The translations under genes were made by a program, and so were the position numbers. Shown here in pieces: positions 28,109 through 36,992 of a stretch of DNA of 64,000 nucleotides. This stretch comes from Pikeienuella piscinae (GTDB taxonomy: Bacteria; Pseudomonadota; Alphaproteobacteria; Rhodobacterales; Rhodobacteraceae): positions 3,662,001-3,726,000 of the forward strand of contig NZ_CP049056.1 of assembly GCF_011044155.1 (NCBI RefSeq), read 5' to 3'. The notes beneath the pieces are model-generated. The model saw only the letters and a list, made by a program, of their open reading frames with translations, was not told where the DNA came from and did not search any database. Within the stretch, counting starts at the first letter, position 1. Each line of letters opens with the position of its first letter.

Positions 28109-28854
28109 GTTCCGGCCTCATCGCGGATCGCGATTTCCCCGCCGCGCACGACCTGAGAGTAGACGCCGAAATCCGTGTGCCGGTACTGGGCGTGGAGCAG
28201 TTTCGTTACTTCGACGTCGCGGGCGCCCGTGTCCGGGCTCGCGGCCGGCGCCGTGCAGCGGGTGACGCGCGCGGTGACGCGGAGCCGGGCGGCGCCGACC
28301 GAAATCTCCCGGCCCAGCCAGTCGAACTCCTCCCACGGGGCGAAGCCGTCGAGCCAGAGATTCATCCGAAAGCGGATCGGCGCAAGTTTCCGCCCGGCGA
28401 TCTCCTCCAGCGCGCGGAGCGTGGCGAGATTGCCGATGGAGACATGAGCGTCGGCGACATCGGTAAGCACGCCGCCGTTCGGCAGCCTGACCAATGTGTA
28501 GGGGCCGGGGCCGGAACCCGCGGCGACCGGCGCGATCCAATCGGCGATCCTCTCACCTTCCGCCCCGGGGTCGGCGTCGAGCGCGCCCAGCGCCGGATGC
28601 GAGAATGACAGCCGCCCGCCCGCCTCATCATAGGCGCAGGCGATCCGGGAAAGCTCGGGGCTGTTCGCCTGAACCACGAAATTCCGCCGCGCCACCCATT
28701 CGGGCTTCACGGGATCGAAGGCGGATTTCCCGTGCGCGACGGCCCAGGCGCGGTCCCAGGGAACGTGCCGGCCGGCCGAAAGGACGACCGCCTCAAGCCT
28801 CTCGTCGCCGAGACCCTTGACCGGGTGGCGGCGTATCCCGGTGAGCCGGCCCAT
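28105..28854 (-). CDS. MOSC domain protein
   Basis: This 249-residue protein has the MOSC N-terminal barrel (GIRRHPVKGLGDERLEAVVL) and the MOSC core with the conserved cysteine in RVTRCTAPAASPDTG. MOSC proteins bind sulfur as persulfide and can carry or deliver it to molybdenum-cofactor enzymes. It lies 1 bp after yidC and overlaps engB, a conserved but functionally mixed arrangement. A molybdenum-maturation pair occurs 8 kb away in the window but is not linked in an operon. Confidence 0.9.
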   Translation of the reverse strand: MGRLTGIRRHPVKGLGDERLEAVVLSAGRHVPWDRAWAVAHGKSAFDPVKPEWVARRNFVVQANSPELSRIACAYDEAGGRLSFSHPALGALDADPGAEGERIADWIAPVAAGSGPGPYTLVRLPNGGVLTDVADAHVSIGNLATLRALEEIAGRKLAPIRFRMNLWLDGFAPWEEFDWLGREISVGAARLRVTARVTRCTAPAASPDTGARDVEVTKLLHAQYRHTDFGVYSQVVRGGEIAIRDEAGT

Positions 28855-28855
28855 G

Positions 28856-30691
28856 TCAGCCTTCCTTCGGTTTGCGCTTCAGACTCTTCTTCACATTGCC
28901 GAGGAAATCCACATCGACCCCCTGGCTTCGCATGATCAGGTATTGCTGGATGAAGGTGATGGTGTTGTTCGCGCACCAGTAGATCACCAGCCCGCTGGCG
29001 AAGCGGCCGAGCATGAACATGAAGATCCACGGCATCCAGGCGAAGATCTGCGCCTGCATCTTGTCCGTCGGGGCCGGGTTCAGCTTCTGCTGCATCCACA
29101 TCGTGATCCCCATCAGGATCGGGAAGACGCCGATCGAGAGGATCGCGAGCAATGAATTCGGGTCCGGCGCCGCCCAGGGCAGAAGCCCGAAGAGGTTCAG
29201 GATCGAGGTCGGATCAGGCGCCGACAGGTCGTGAATCCACCAGATGAACGGCGCGTGCCGCATCTCGATGGTGACGAAGAGCACCTTGTACAGCGAGAAG
29301 AAGATCGGGATCTGCAGGATGATCGGCAGACAGCCCGCCGCCGGGTTGGCCTTCTCCTTCTTGTAGAGCGCCATCATCTCCTGCTGCATCTTCTGGCGGT
29401 CGTCGCCCACGCGCTCCTTGATCTTCTCCATCTCGGGCTGAAGCTTCTTCATCTTCGACATCGAGACATAGGATTTGTAGGCGAGCGGGAAGAGCGCCGC
29501 CTTGATGATCAGCGTCAGCACGATGATCGACCAACCCATGTTGCCGATCACGCCTTCGACCCAGAGCAACAGCTTGAAGATCGGCTTCGTCAGAAAGAAG
29601 AACCAGCCCCAGTCGATGCTGTCATCAAAGCGATCGATGCCGAGAGTCTCTTGATAGGCTTCGATCGTCTCGTACTCCTTGGCGCCTGAGAAGAGATAGG
29701 TGGACGCCTCGGATGACGAGCCGGCCGCGACGTTGCGGATCGGCAGCAGCGCCTCGGTCCGGTACTCGGGACCGCTCGCGCGCTTTATCAGCTTGAATGC
29801 GGCGTCGAAGGCGACGCCGGGGCCCGGCGCGATGGTGGTCATCCAGTATTTGTCGGTGAAGCCGGCGAAGCCGTCCTTGGTCGCCGACACCCGCTCCTGA
29901 AAGACGCCGGGTCCGGATGTCGGCAGATCCTCCATGTCGCCATAGTCGATCTCCTTCAATTCGCCGTCGATGACGCCGACCGCGCCTTCGTGGAGAATGA
30001 AGAAGTTCACCGTCTCCGGCTCGCCGCGCCGCGCGATATATCCGTAAGGCGCGAGGCTGACCGATGCCCCGGTGGTGTTCTCCACCGACTGGGTGATGGT
30101 GAACATGTACTTTTCGTCCACCGCGATATTGCGGCGGAAGATCAGTCCCTCGCCATTGTCCCAGATCAGCGTTATCGGCGTCTCCGGCGTCAGAACTTCA
30201 CCTGTTTCAACCGACCATTCGGTGTTCGGATCCGGCGTCTTCTCGGTTCCACCCTCCGCGTTCAGCCAGCCATAGACCGCGTAATAGGGGTGCGTGGTTC
30301 CTACCGGGGCGAGTTGAACCACGGTGTCGGAGGTCGGGTCGAGCGTTTCCCTGTAATCGGTCAGATGCAGGTCGTCGAGCCGCCCGCCGCGCAGCGAGAT
30401 GGTGCCGGAATAGGACGGCGTCTCGATCTTGATCCGGGCCGGCGCGGCGGCGGCGGATTCGCTCGCCGGGGCGGCGTCTCCGGGCGCGGCGCTCTGATCG
30501 ACAGTCGGGGTGGAACTGACCGCCGCATCGCCTGTCGCATTGGCGGGCGCTTCGCCCGGCGCCACGACGCCTTCCGTCGCCACTGGCCCGGCGACATCTG
30601 GGTCGGGCGGCGGGGCGAAAAAGAAGGTCCAGGCGATGATCACGAGGAAACTGAGGCCGGCGGCGGCGATCAGGTTCTTCTGGTCGGACAT
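28856..30691 (-). CDS. yidC: Membrane protein insertase YidC
   Basis: This 611-residue protein inserts and folds inner-membrane proteins. An N-terminal signal anchor (LIAAAGLSFLVIIAWTFFF) is followed by a low-complexity Ala/Pro/Glu linker, a large periplasmic domain with the beta-sandwich, and the conserved C-terminal membrane core: GWSIIVLTLIIKAALFPLAY, KMKKLQPEMEKIKERVGDD and the terminal helices ending KRKPKEG. It belongs to the long Gram-negative form. Upstream, the usual rpmH-rnpA genes are absent: a GlsB-like gene and fmt precede it instead. MOSC and engB follow. Confidence 0.96.
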   Translation of the reverse strand: MSDQKNLIAAAGLSFLVIIAWTFFFAPPPDPDVAGPVATEGVVAPGEAPANATGDAAVSSTPTVDQSAAPGDAAPASESAAAAPARIKIETPSYSGTISLRGGRLDDLHLTDYRETLDPTSDTVVQLAPVGTTHPYYAVYGWLNAEGGTEKTPDPNTEWSVETGEVLTPETPITLIWDNGEGLIFRRNIAVDEKYMFTITQSVENTTGASVSLAPYGYIARRGEPETVNFFILHEGAVGVIDGELKEIDYGDMEDLPTSGPGVFQERVSATKDGFAGFTDKYWMTTIAPGPGVAFDAAFKLIKRASGPEYRTEALLPIRNVAAGSSSEASTYLFSGAKEYETIEAYQETLGIDRFDDSIDWGWFFFLTKPIFKLLLWVEGVIGNMGWSIIVLTLIIKAALFPLAYKSYVSMSKMKKLQPEMEKIKERVGDDRQKMQQEMMALYKKEKANPAAGCLPIILQIPIFFSLYKVLFVTIEMRHAPFIWWIHDLSAPDPTSILNLFGLLPWAAPDPNSLLAILSIGVFPILMGITMWMQQKLNPAPTDKMQAQIFAWMPWIFMFMLGRFASGLVIYWCANNTITFIQQYLIMRSQGVDVDFLGNVKKSLKRKPKEG

Positions 30692-30770
30692 TTCAGGCTC
30701 CTAACAGGCTGCGGCGGGTTGAACCCCCGACGCGGCCCAAGGTCAAGGGGTGCGGCGACGCCGCGTGCGC

Positions 30771-31010
30771 TCAGCGGCGGCGAATCCAGCGCCGATTGAG
30801 CCAGATCAGCGCGCAGGAGCCGACCACGGCGCCCGCGAGCCCGAGCAGGACGCTCGAGGCGGCGAGAAGCATGCGCAGCGTGAAACCGCCGACCAGCGCG
30901 CCGAGAACGCCGAGCGCCGCGGTTTCGATGAGCGAAAGTTCCACCTTCATCAGTTTCGTTGCGACGAACCCGGCGGCGAGGCCGATGAGGATCAGCAGGA
31001 TGACCGACAT
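30771..31010 (-). CDS. GlsB/YeaQ/YmgE-like small membrane protein
   Basis: The protein is 79 residues from the ATG at 31010, with GAAGGAGG seven bases upstream. It has three hydrophobic stretches (SVILLILIGLAAGFVATKLM, ETAALGVLGALVGGF, VLLGLAGAVVGSCALIWL) and ends NRRWIRRR. This is the GlsB/YeaQ/YmgE transglycosylase-associated type, although the glycine-rich pattern is weaker than usual. It lies between fmt and yidC on the same strand. Function in envelope stress is only suggested by the family. Confidence 0.75.
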   Translation of the reverse strand: MSVILLILIGLAAGFVATKLMKVELSLIETAALGVLGALVGGFTLRMLLAASSVLLGLAGAVVGSCALIWLNRRWIRRR

Positions 31011-31068
31011 GTGCGCCTCCTTCAGTTTCGCGGAAAAGCCTGAGCGCGCGGCCGCCGCGCGGCGAAGA

Positions 31069-31986
31069 TCACGATTTGCTCTCCAACTCGACGCCAGCCG
31101 GAACCGGCCGGCCGCGCAGGAAGTCCCGCGCATCGAGCGGGCCGGCGCCGGCGCGCTGCAACCGGGTCAACCGCACCGCGCCCGACCCGCAGGCGATCGC
31201 GAGCCTGTCGTCCAGCACCGCGCCCGGCGCGCCGGCGCCCGGCGCGAGCTCCGACATGAGGACTTTCACGCGCTCGCCCCCAAGTATGAACCAGGCGCCC
31301 GGAAAGGGCGAGAGGCCGCGGATCAGCCGGTCGACCTCCGTCGCCGGCCGGCGCCAGTCTATCCCGGCCTCGCGCTTGTCGATCTTCGGCGCGTAGACCC
31401 CCTCCGCCGGCTGCGGGGTCAGCTGAAGCCGGCCTGCGCCGAGCAGTTCCAGCGCCTCGACCATCAGCGGCGCGCCGAGCGCGGAGAGCCGGTCATGCAG
31501 CGCGCCGGCTGTGTCGTCCGCCCGGATCGGCGTGCGCGCGGTCAGAGCGACCGGGCCGGTGTCGAGCCCCTTTTCCATCCGCATCACGCAAACGCCAGTT
31601 TCCGAGTCCCCCGCGATGATGGCCCGCTGGATCGGCGCCGCCCCGCGCCAGCGCGGCAGAAGCGAGGCGTGAAGGTTGAAGCAGCCATGGCGCGGCGCGT
31701 CGAGCACCGCCTCTGGCAGCAAGAGCCCATAGGCGACGACGACCGCCGCGTCGAGCCCGAGCGCCGCGAACGCCGCGCGCTCGGCCGCCTCACGGAAGTT
31801 AGCCGGCGTGCGAACCGCGATTCCCAGCGCCGCCGCCCGTTGCGCCACCGGCGTGGGCCGCGGCCGCCCGCCCCGCCCCGCAGGGCGCGGCGGTTGCGTG
31901 TAGACGGCGGCGATCTCATGGCGCGCGGCCAACGCCTCCAGCGCCGGTACCGCGAAATCCGGCGTTCCCATGAAAGCGATCCGCAT
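31069..31986 (-). CDS. fmt: Methionyl-tRNA formyltransferase
   Basis: The protein is 305 residues from the ATG at 31986 (a TTG one codon upstream is also open). It formylates Met-tRNA(fMet) using 10-formyl-THF. [19 protein letters not shown] is the conserved start; the catalytic region is [20 protein letters not shown] and the following [12 protein letters not shown] matches. The C-terminal domain begins near [19 protein letters not shown]. It is downstream of def, but an extra ORF lies between the two, touching both. Identification is secure. Confidence 0.96.
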   Translation of the reverse strand: MRIAFMGTPDFAVPALEALAARHEIAAVYTQPPRPAGRGGRPRPTPVAQRAAALGIAVRTPANFREAAERAAFAALGLDAAVVVAYGLLLPEAVLDAPRHGCFNLHASLLPRWRGAAPIQRAIIAGDSETGVCVMRMEKGLDTGPVALTARTPIRADDTAGALHDRLSALGAPLMVEALELLGAGRLQLTPQPAEGVYAPKIDKREAGIDWRRPATEVDRLIRGLSPFPGAWFILGGERVKVLMSELAPGAGAPGAVLDDRLAIACGSGAVRLTRLQRAGAGPLDARDFLRGRPVPAGVELESKS

Positions 31987-32354
31987 CAACCGCTCCGCCG
32001 CAACCTGGCGTATCGGTCCAGCGGCCTCCGTCGCCTCACCAGCCCTCGCCCGTGTTCAGCTGCGTCCGCTGAGCGCGTCTGGAGCCAGCGCCGCGTCGGC
32101 GGGCTTCCCGCATATGTTGTGGCGAGACCGCGATTGCGCGCCGCTTTCCGACCTGTGAACGAGGAACAATTGCTCGGACCGCCATTGGCATTCATGATCC
32201 GCCGCGCGCCGGCGCCCCGGCTAGCTGCGTCATCCGGCGCCGCAAGAGCGGCGGCATCCATCCTGGCGCCGCTGCCGGCGCGACCGGGCGCGACGAAGGC
32301 CGGCGGCCACGCGCTGTTCTGGTCCGCCCAGGTCATGAAATCGTCCGCGCTCAC
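31986..32354 (-). CDS. Unknown ORF wedged between def and fmt
   Basis: This 122-codon frame starts at a GTG that overlaps the def stop (GTGA) and its TGA overlaps the fmt ATG (TGATG). Both junctions look like translational coupling, which is unlikely by chance. The first 60 codons have the GC-rich third positions of real genes here; the rest looks weaker and Arg-rich. The peptide begins [20 protein letters not shown] when the GTG is read as Met. I see no deformylase motif, so it is not an obvious second def copy. It has no signal peptide or membrane segment. It could be a small unknown protein or a decayed gene. Confidence 0.45.
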   Translation of the reverse strand: MSADDFMTWADQNSAWPPAFVAPGRAGSGARMDAAALAAPDDAASRGAGARRIMNANGGPSNCSSFTGRKAARNRGLATTYAGSPPTRRWLQTRSADAAEHGRGLVRRRRPLDRYARLRRSG

Positions 32355-32866
32355 GCCTTGGCGCGCTCGCGTTTCAGCTTCTTCATCTTCTGGGTGATCA
32401 TCTGGCGGCGGACTGAACCGATATGGTCGATGAAGAGCCGGCCGTCCAGGTGGTCGATCTCGTGCTGGACGCAGGTCGCGCGCAGGCCGTCGAATCGTCG
32501 CTCGTCGGTCCCGTGCGAGGGCGTGGTCCAGCGTACGACCACTTCCGCCGGACGCGCGACCATCGCGTATTGCTCAGGGATTGAGAGGCAGCCCTCCTCA
32601 TGTTCGTTCATCTCTTCCGAGATTTCGAGGATCTCCGGGTTGATCATCGCCACCGGGTCCGGTTCCTCCTCCTTCCCGGCGCAGTCCATCACAAGGACGC
32701 GCGCGTTGACGCCGACCTGCGCCGCGGCGAGGCCGATGCCCGGCGCGTCGTACATGGTCTGGAACATGTCCTCGATCAGGCCGGCGACGGACGCCGGGTC
32801 GGCGACCGGGTCGCAGACCCGCTTCAGGCGCGGGTCGGGATGGATCAGGATTGGCAGAATGCTCAT
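32351..32866 (-). CDS. def: Peptide deformylase
   Basis: This 171-residue metalloenzyme removes the N-formyl group from new proteins. All three motifs are present: GIGLAAAQVG, EGCLSIPEQYA and QHEIDHLDG, giving the Cys and two His metal ligands and the catalytic Glu. It begins MSILPILIHPDPRLKRVCDP, as usual. It is paired with fmt downstream, the standard arrangement, though interrupted by one unknown ORF. An ADH/ALDH pair lies upstream on the same strand. Confidence 0.97.
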   Translation of the reverse strand: MSILPILIHPDPRLKRVCDPVADPASVAGLIEDMFQTMYDAPGIGLAAAQVGVNARVLVMDCAGKEEEPDPVAMINPEILEISEEMNEHEEGCLSIPEQYAMVARPAEVVVRWTTPSHGTDERRFDGLRATCVQHEIDHLDGRLFIDHIGSVRRQMITQKMKKLKRERAKA

Positions 32867-32918
32867 GACAGCGAGGTAGGCGATGGCCGCGCGCCGGTCA
32901 ACGGTGGCGCGCCATCGG

Positions 32919-34064
32919 CTAAAAGCAGCTTTCGATCAGCGGGCGCAGGTTCTCGCGCGTCAGTTCGATCGGGTTGCCGCCGCATGACGGATCCTTCAGC
33001 GCCGACTCGGTAAGTCTATCGATGTCGGGGGCCTCGACGCCCAGCCCTGTCAGCGTCGCCGGTATGCCGAGCGCGCCCGTGAGATCGTCGATGAAATCCG
33101 CGAACCCGTCGAAGCCGCCGGCGATGCCGAGATAGGCCGCCGCCGCGCCGATCCGCGCTTCGATCGCCTTCCTATTGAAGGCGAGCACCGGCGCCATCAC
33201 CACCGCGTTCGTGGCGCCGTGATGGGTGTGATGGATGGCGCCGACAGGGTGCGAAATCGCGTGGAGCGCGCCAAGCCCTTTCTGGAACGCCACCGCTCCC
33301 ATCATCGCCGCCGACATCATCTGCGCGCGCGCCTCGATATCCTCCGGGTCCTCATAGGCGACCGGAAGATTGTCCTTCACCAGTCGCATTCCCTCCAGCG
33401 CGATACCCTGGCTCATCGGGTGATAACGGGGCGAGCAATAGGCCTCCAGACAATGCGCGAAGGCGTCCATCCCGGTGCCGGCCGTGATCGCGCGCGGCAT
33501 GCCGACGGTCAGCTCCGGGTCGGCGATCACGACGGCGGGCATGACTTTCGGATGGAAGATAATCTTCTTCTCTGCGGTCGCCTCGTTGGTGATGACCGAG
33601 GCCCGGCCGACCTCCGAGCCGGTGCCGGCTGTGGTCGGAACCGCCACGATCGGCGCGATGGCGTCGGCGTTCGCGCGCTTCCACCAGTCGCCGATATCCT
33701 CGAAATCCCACACCGGGCGGGTCTGCCCGGCCATGAAGGCGACCGCCTTGCCGAGGTCGATTCCCGAGCCGCCGCCGAACGCCACAACGCCGTCGTGCTC
33801 TCCGGCGCGAAAGGCCGCGACGCCGGCCTCGAGATTGGCGCCGGTCGGGTTGGCGTCGACCTCGGCGAAGACCGTCCGGCCGAGCCCGGCCGCCGCCATT
33901 GACTGAAGCGCGCTCTCGATGATCGGCAGCCGCGCGAGAGTGCGGTCGGTGACAAGAAGCGGGCGCTTCATGCCGGTGGCGGCGCAGGCTTCGCCAAGCT
34001 CGCTTATGCGTCCGGCCCCGAAACGGATGGCGGTGGGGTAGGACCAGTTGGCGTTGAAGGACAT
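32919..34064 (-). CDS. Iron-containing alcohol dehydrogenase
   Basis: This 381-residue protein is a group III (Fe-dependent) alcohol dehydrogenase. The nucleotide-binding motif GGGSGIDLGKAVAF and the metal region TGMDAFAHCLEAYCSPRYHP plus LGALHAISHPVGAIHHTHHG are visible, supplying Asp/His ligands. The start follows the aldehyde dehydrogenase by 2 bp, so the two form an operon. Together they could oxidise a primary alcohol to an acid. The substrate is not evident from the sequence; short-chain alcohols or amino alcohols are possibilities. Confidence 0.9.
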   Translation of the reverse strand: MSFNANWSYPTAIRFGAGRISELGEACAATGMKRPLLVTDRTLARLPIIESALQSMAAAGLGRTVFAEVDANPTGANLEAGVAAFRAGEHDGVVAFGGGSGIDLGKAVAFMAGQTRPVWDFEDIGDWWKRANADAIAPIVAVPTTAGTGSEVGRASVITNEATAEKKIIFHPKVMPAVVIADPELTVGMPRAITAGTGMDAFAHCLEAYCSPRYHPMSQGIALEGMRLVKDNLPVAYEDPEDIEARAQMMSAAMMGAVAFQKGLGALHAISHPVGAIHHTHHGATNAVVMAPVLAFNRKAIEARIGAAAAYLGIAGGFDGFADFIDDLTGALGIPATLTGLGVEAPDIDRLTESALKDPSCGGNPIELTRENLRPLIESCF

Positions 34065-34066
34065 GG

Positions 34067-35446
34067 TCAGGTTTTCCTGAGGTAGAATGATTTCGGCCGG
34101 GTCAGGCTTTGGTAACCGATCACCGAGAGCGCGCCCCCCCGTCCGGTGTTCTTGCGGCCGGTCCAGCAGAGCGAGGGATCGAGATAATCGCAGCGGTTCA
34201 TGAATACGGTGCCGGTGTCCAGCCGCGCGCCGAGCCGCTCGGCCCGCTCGATATCCTGCGTCCAGAGCGAGGCGGTGAGGCCATAGGCGCTGTCGTTCAT
34301 CAGGTCCAACGCCTCCTCGTCGCCGTCGACTTTCATGACGCCGACGACGGGGCCGAAGTTCTCCTCGCGCATCAACTCCATCTTGTGGTCGACATCGATC
34401 AGGATCTGCGGCGCGAGATAGGCGCCGCCGGCCTCGGGAAACCGCGCGCTGTCGATCAGCTTTTTCGCGCCACTGTCGACCGCCGCCGCGACCTGCCTGC
34501 GGACAAGCTCGGCGAAGCGTTTCTGCGCCATCGGGCCGAGCGTGATTTCAGGGTCGAGCGGATTGCCGAGCACATGGCCCTCGACGATGCTGACCGCCTT
34601 AGCGATGAAACGGTCGAAGAGCGGCGCCGCCACATAGATCCGCTCGATACCGCAACAGCACTGCCCGGAATTGAACATCGCGCCGTCGATCAGCGCCTCG
34701 GCCGCCGCCTCCACATCCGCATCCTCGAGCACATAGCCGGGATCCTTGCCGCCAAGCTCCAGTCCGAGACCGGTGAAGGTTCCTGCCGCGGCTTTCTCGA
34801 TCGCCCTGCCGCCGCCGACCGAGCCGGTGAAGTTGATGAAATCGAAGGCGCGTTTCGCGATCAGTTTCGTGGTCGTCTCGTGACTGACGAAGAGGATCTG
34901 GAAGACATCATCCGGCACTCCGGCTTTATGGAACGCCGCCGCCATACGCTCGCCGGTCAGCAACGTCTGTGCGGCGGGCTTGAGCATCACAGTGTTGCCC
35001 GCGATCAGCGCCGGGACGATCGAGTTGATCGCGGTCATGTAGGGATAATTCCACGGCGCGATGGCGAGGACGAGGCCATGCGGCTCGCGCCGGATCAGGC
35101 GGCGCAGGCCCGAATCACCGGAAATCTCGATTGGCGCCAGCGCCTCCTCCGCGATGCCGGCCATGTGGAAGGCGCGCTCCTCCACGCCGCCGAACTCGCC
35201 GCCGTAGCGGACCGGCCTGCCCATCTGCCAGGCCAGTTCCTCGGCGGCTTCGTCCTTCGCCCTGGTCAGTTCCTTGACGCCGGCCTCGACCAACGCCGCG
35301 CGTTCGTACAGCGGGCGCGCCGCCCATTCGGCTTGCGCCGCTTTCGCCCTCGTTGCGGCGGCGGCGGCCTCCCTCTCGTCCATCGCCGCGCGCTCCGCGT
35401 AGAGCGAGCCATCGATGGGCGAGATGCAGCGGATCGTGTCAGACAT
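34067..35446 (-). CDS. NAD(P)-dependent aldehyde dehydrogenase
   Basis: This 459-residue protein has the ALDH fold: APWNYPYMTAINSIVPALIA, FTGSVGGGRAIEKAA (coenzyme loop), the general-base glutamate in LELGGKDPGYV and the catalytic cysteine in NSGQCCCGIERIYV. The catalytic position is embedded in three consecutive cysteines, which is unusual but not unique. It is the first gene of a pair with the iron alcohol dehydrogenase, only 2 bp apart. The aldehyde substrate is unknown. Confidence 0.92.
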   Translation of the reverse strand: MSDTIRCISPIDGSLYAERAAMDEREAAAAATRAKAAQAEWAARPLYERAALVEAGVKELTRAKDEAAEELAWQMGRPVRYGGEFGGVEERAFHMAGIAEEALAPIEISGDSGLRRLIRREPHGLVLAIAPWNYPYMTAINSIVPALIAGNTVMLKPAAQTLLTGERMAAAFHKAGVPDDVFQILFVSHETTTKLIAKRAFDFINFTGSVGGGRAIEKAAAGTFTGLGLELGGKDPGYVLEDADVEAAAEALIDGAMFNSGQCCCGIERIYVAAPLFDRFIAKAVSIVEGHVLGNPLDPEITLGPMAQKRFAELVRRQVAAAVDSGAKKLIDSARFPEAGGAYLAPQILIDVDHKMELMREENFGPVVGVMKVDGDEEALDLMNDSAYGLTASLWTQDIERAERLGARLDTGTVFMNRCDYLDPSLCWTGRKNTGRGGALSVIGYQSLTRPKSFYLRKT

Positions 35447-36212
35447 TTTCAGGCCCTCTCAAAACCGCGGGAAAGTTGGCAATCGGTCACTTTCCGGTCA
35501 ACGTCCTCCTGCTCCTGCCGCGCGGCGTGAACGCAGTGGTCCATCAATTCGCCGCCCATCGCCTCCCGTAGCATTTCCGGCCTTTCCAACGCCACTGTCG
35601 CGTCGCGGGAATCGGGGGCGCGCTTTCGCCCGCATGGTCCTGAGCTCGGCGACGTAACGACGCATCACGACGTGACGGTCCGCGGGCTAGGGAAGTACCG
35701 GCGCGCCGTTTGTCCCGATCCGCGACTGGTGAGCGTGGCGGGAGGCCCCCGCCACACCGTCGCTGTAATTCGCCAAGGAGGTGAAGGCGCGGCCCTGAGC
35801 GCGGGCGATCTCCATCGCCGCCGCCGTCACCATCACGTGGTGGCGGGCGGCGTCCAGCGCGTCGGAATGGCGCAGGTTGGCCTCGGCCAACACCGCCGCC
35901 GCGCCCCTGGCGTTCTCGACCGGAACCCCGGCGCCCATGAGGCAGTTGCGAAGTCGCCTGCGGGGCGTACGAGACCGGAGCGCCGTGATGGTCGAGGGAG
36001 CCCGCCAGCGTCAGCGCGGCGCCTGGCGCCCGGGGAAGAAGGCGCATGTCGAGAGCTTCGGCTTCATGGCGCCGCCGTCGGCGCGGCGATCAGCCGATCG
36101 CCGTCATGCTTCCACGCGCCGCGAAGAACGAAGGTGATGCGCCGCCGCGCATGCTCCGCGAGGCCGGGCTTCTTCAGAAAACCCGGCCAGCTTCGCATCT
36201 GCCGAAGGCCCG
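35447..36212. other. No intact gene; fragments of coding-like sequence on the minus strand
   Basis: About 765 bp upstream of the aldehyde dehydrogenase hold no convincing gene. On the minus strand, 35938-35687 reads MGAGVPVENARGAAAVLAEA and RQGRAFTSLANYSDGVA-like sequence, and a neighbouring frame reads ALTLAGSLDHHGAPVSYAPQ just before it. The two could be pieces of a frameshifted gene, but I recognise no family and no ribosome site. The aldehyde dehydrogenase promoter must also lie here. Confidence 0.3.
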
Positions 36213-36800
36213 TTATTTCCGGTAGGCGAACACGTCGTCTTGCGCCCAGGCCATGCCGCCCTCGCCGCCATCCCATTTCATCAGGAGGCAGGCGGTCTCC
36301 AGCCGCTGAAAATAGATGATCTTCAGCTCGTACCAGCCGGGTTCGGGGACCGAGACGTCCTGATAACCGGCGCTGTTGCAGGGATGCCGGCCATCATACC
36401 AAGCGACTTCCTGTCCACCGAGTTCGGCGCTGACGCCGTCATTGGAAAAAAACTCGATCTTGTGCGCTCCGGCCCGCTCGAAGCGGACATAGCCGGTGAT
36501 CTCGGCGGCGACGCGCGTCGCCTTCTCGGAGGTCATCACCTTGTCGCCCTTGCGGGTGTCGATATAGTGCAGCCCGCTCAGCGGCGGGCCGACCTTTCGC
36601 GCACCGCCTAGCCAGTGCTCCGCGTCGCGGATCGATTTGACCTCTGGCGGATAGGCGTAGGTGACCGCGAGCCCTTGGGCGAGTTCCTCTGCGTTGGGCT
36701 GCGGGTTCGCCGGGCTGAGCTGTAACGTCTCCGCCTCCACATTGGCGGCGAACAACATCACCGCCGCAATCGCAGGCGCGGCCAGTCGGATTGCGCGCAT
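36213..36800 (-). CDS. Secreted PA14-domain-like protein
   Basis: The protein is 195 residues from the ATG at 36800, behind GGGGAGAAG. A signal peptide (MRAIRLAAPAIAAVMLFAAN followed by VEAE) gives export, probably cleaved after VEA. The mature part carries a PA14-like beta-barrel: GYVRFERAGAHKIEFFSNDG with VSAELGGQEVAWYDG, then EPGWYELKIIYFQRLETACL. PA14 domains bind carbohydrates. Two cysteines (RHPCNS and ETACLL) may form a disulfide. It stands alone, divergent from the xdhC gene. Sugar binding is inferred. Confidence 0.8.
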   Translation of the reverse strand: MRAIRLAAPAIAAVMLFAANVEAETLQLSPANPQPNAEELAQGLAVTYAYPPEVKSIRDAEHWLGGARKVGPPLSGLHYIDTRKGDKVMTSEKATRVAAEITGYVRFERAGAHKIEFFSNDGVSAELGGQEVAWYDGRHPCNSAGYQDVSVPEPGWYELKIIYFQRLETACLLMKWDGGEGGMAWAQDDVFAYRK

Positions 36801-36992
36801 TTGTCTTCTCCCCATTGTTGTCTGCGGGCCGTTCATAACATCGTGATCGCGACACTAGATCACCGCCGGCGCGAAAGTAAACGCGCGCCCTGCGGCGCGC
36901 CGGCCACTTGCGGCGTCGCTGACGCGGCACCATGCTCTCGTCGGATGACGCCCGGGCGGAGACTGGGCGAGAATCGCCGAAGGAGCGAAGGA

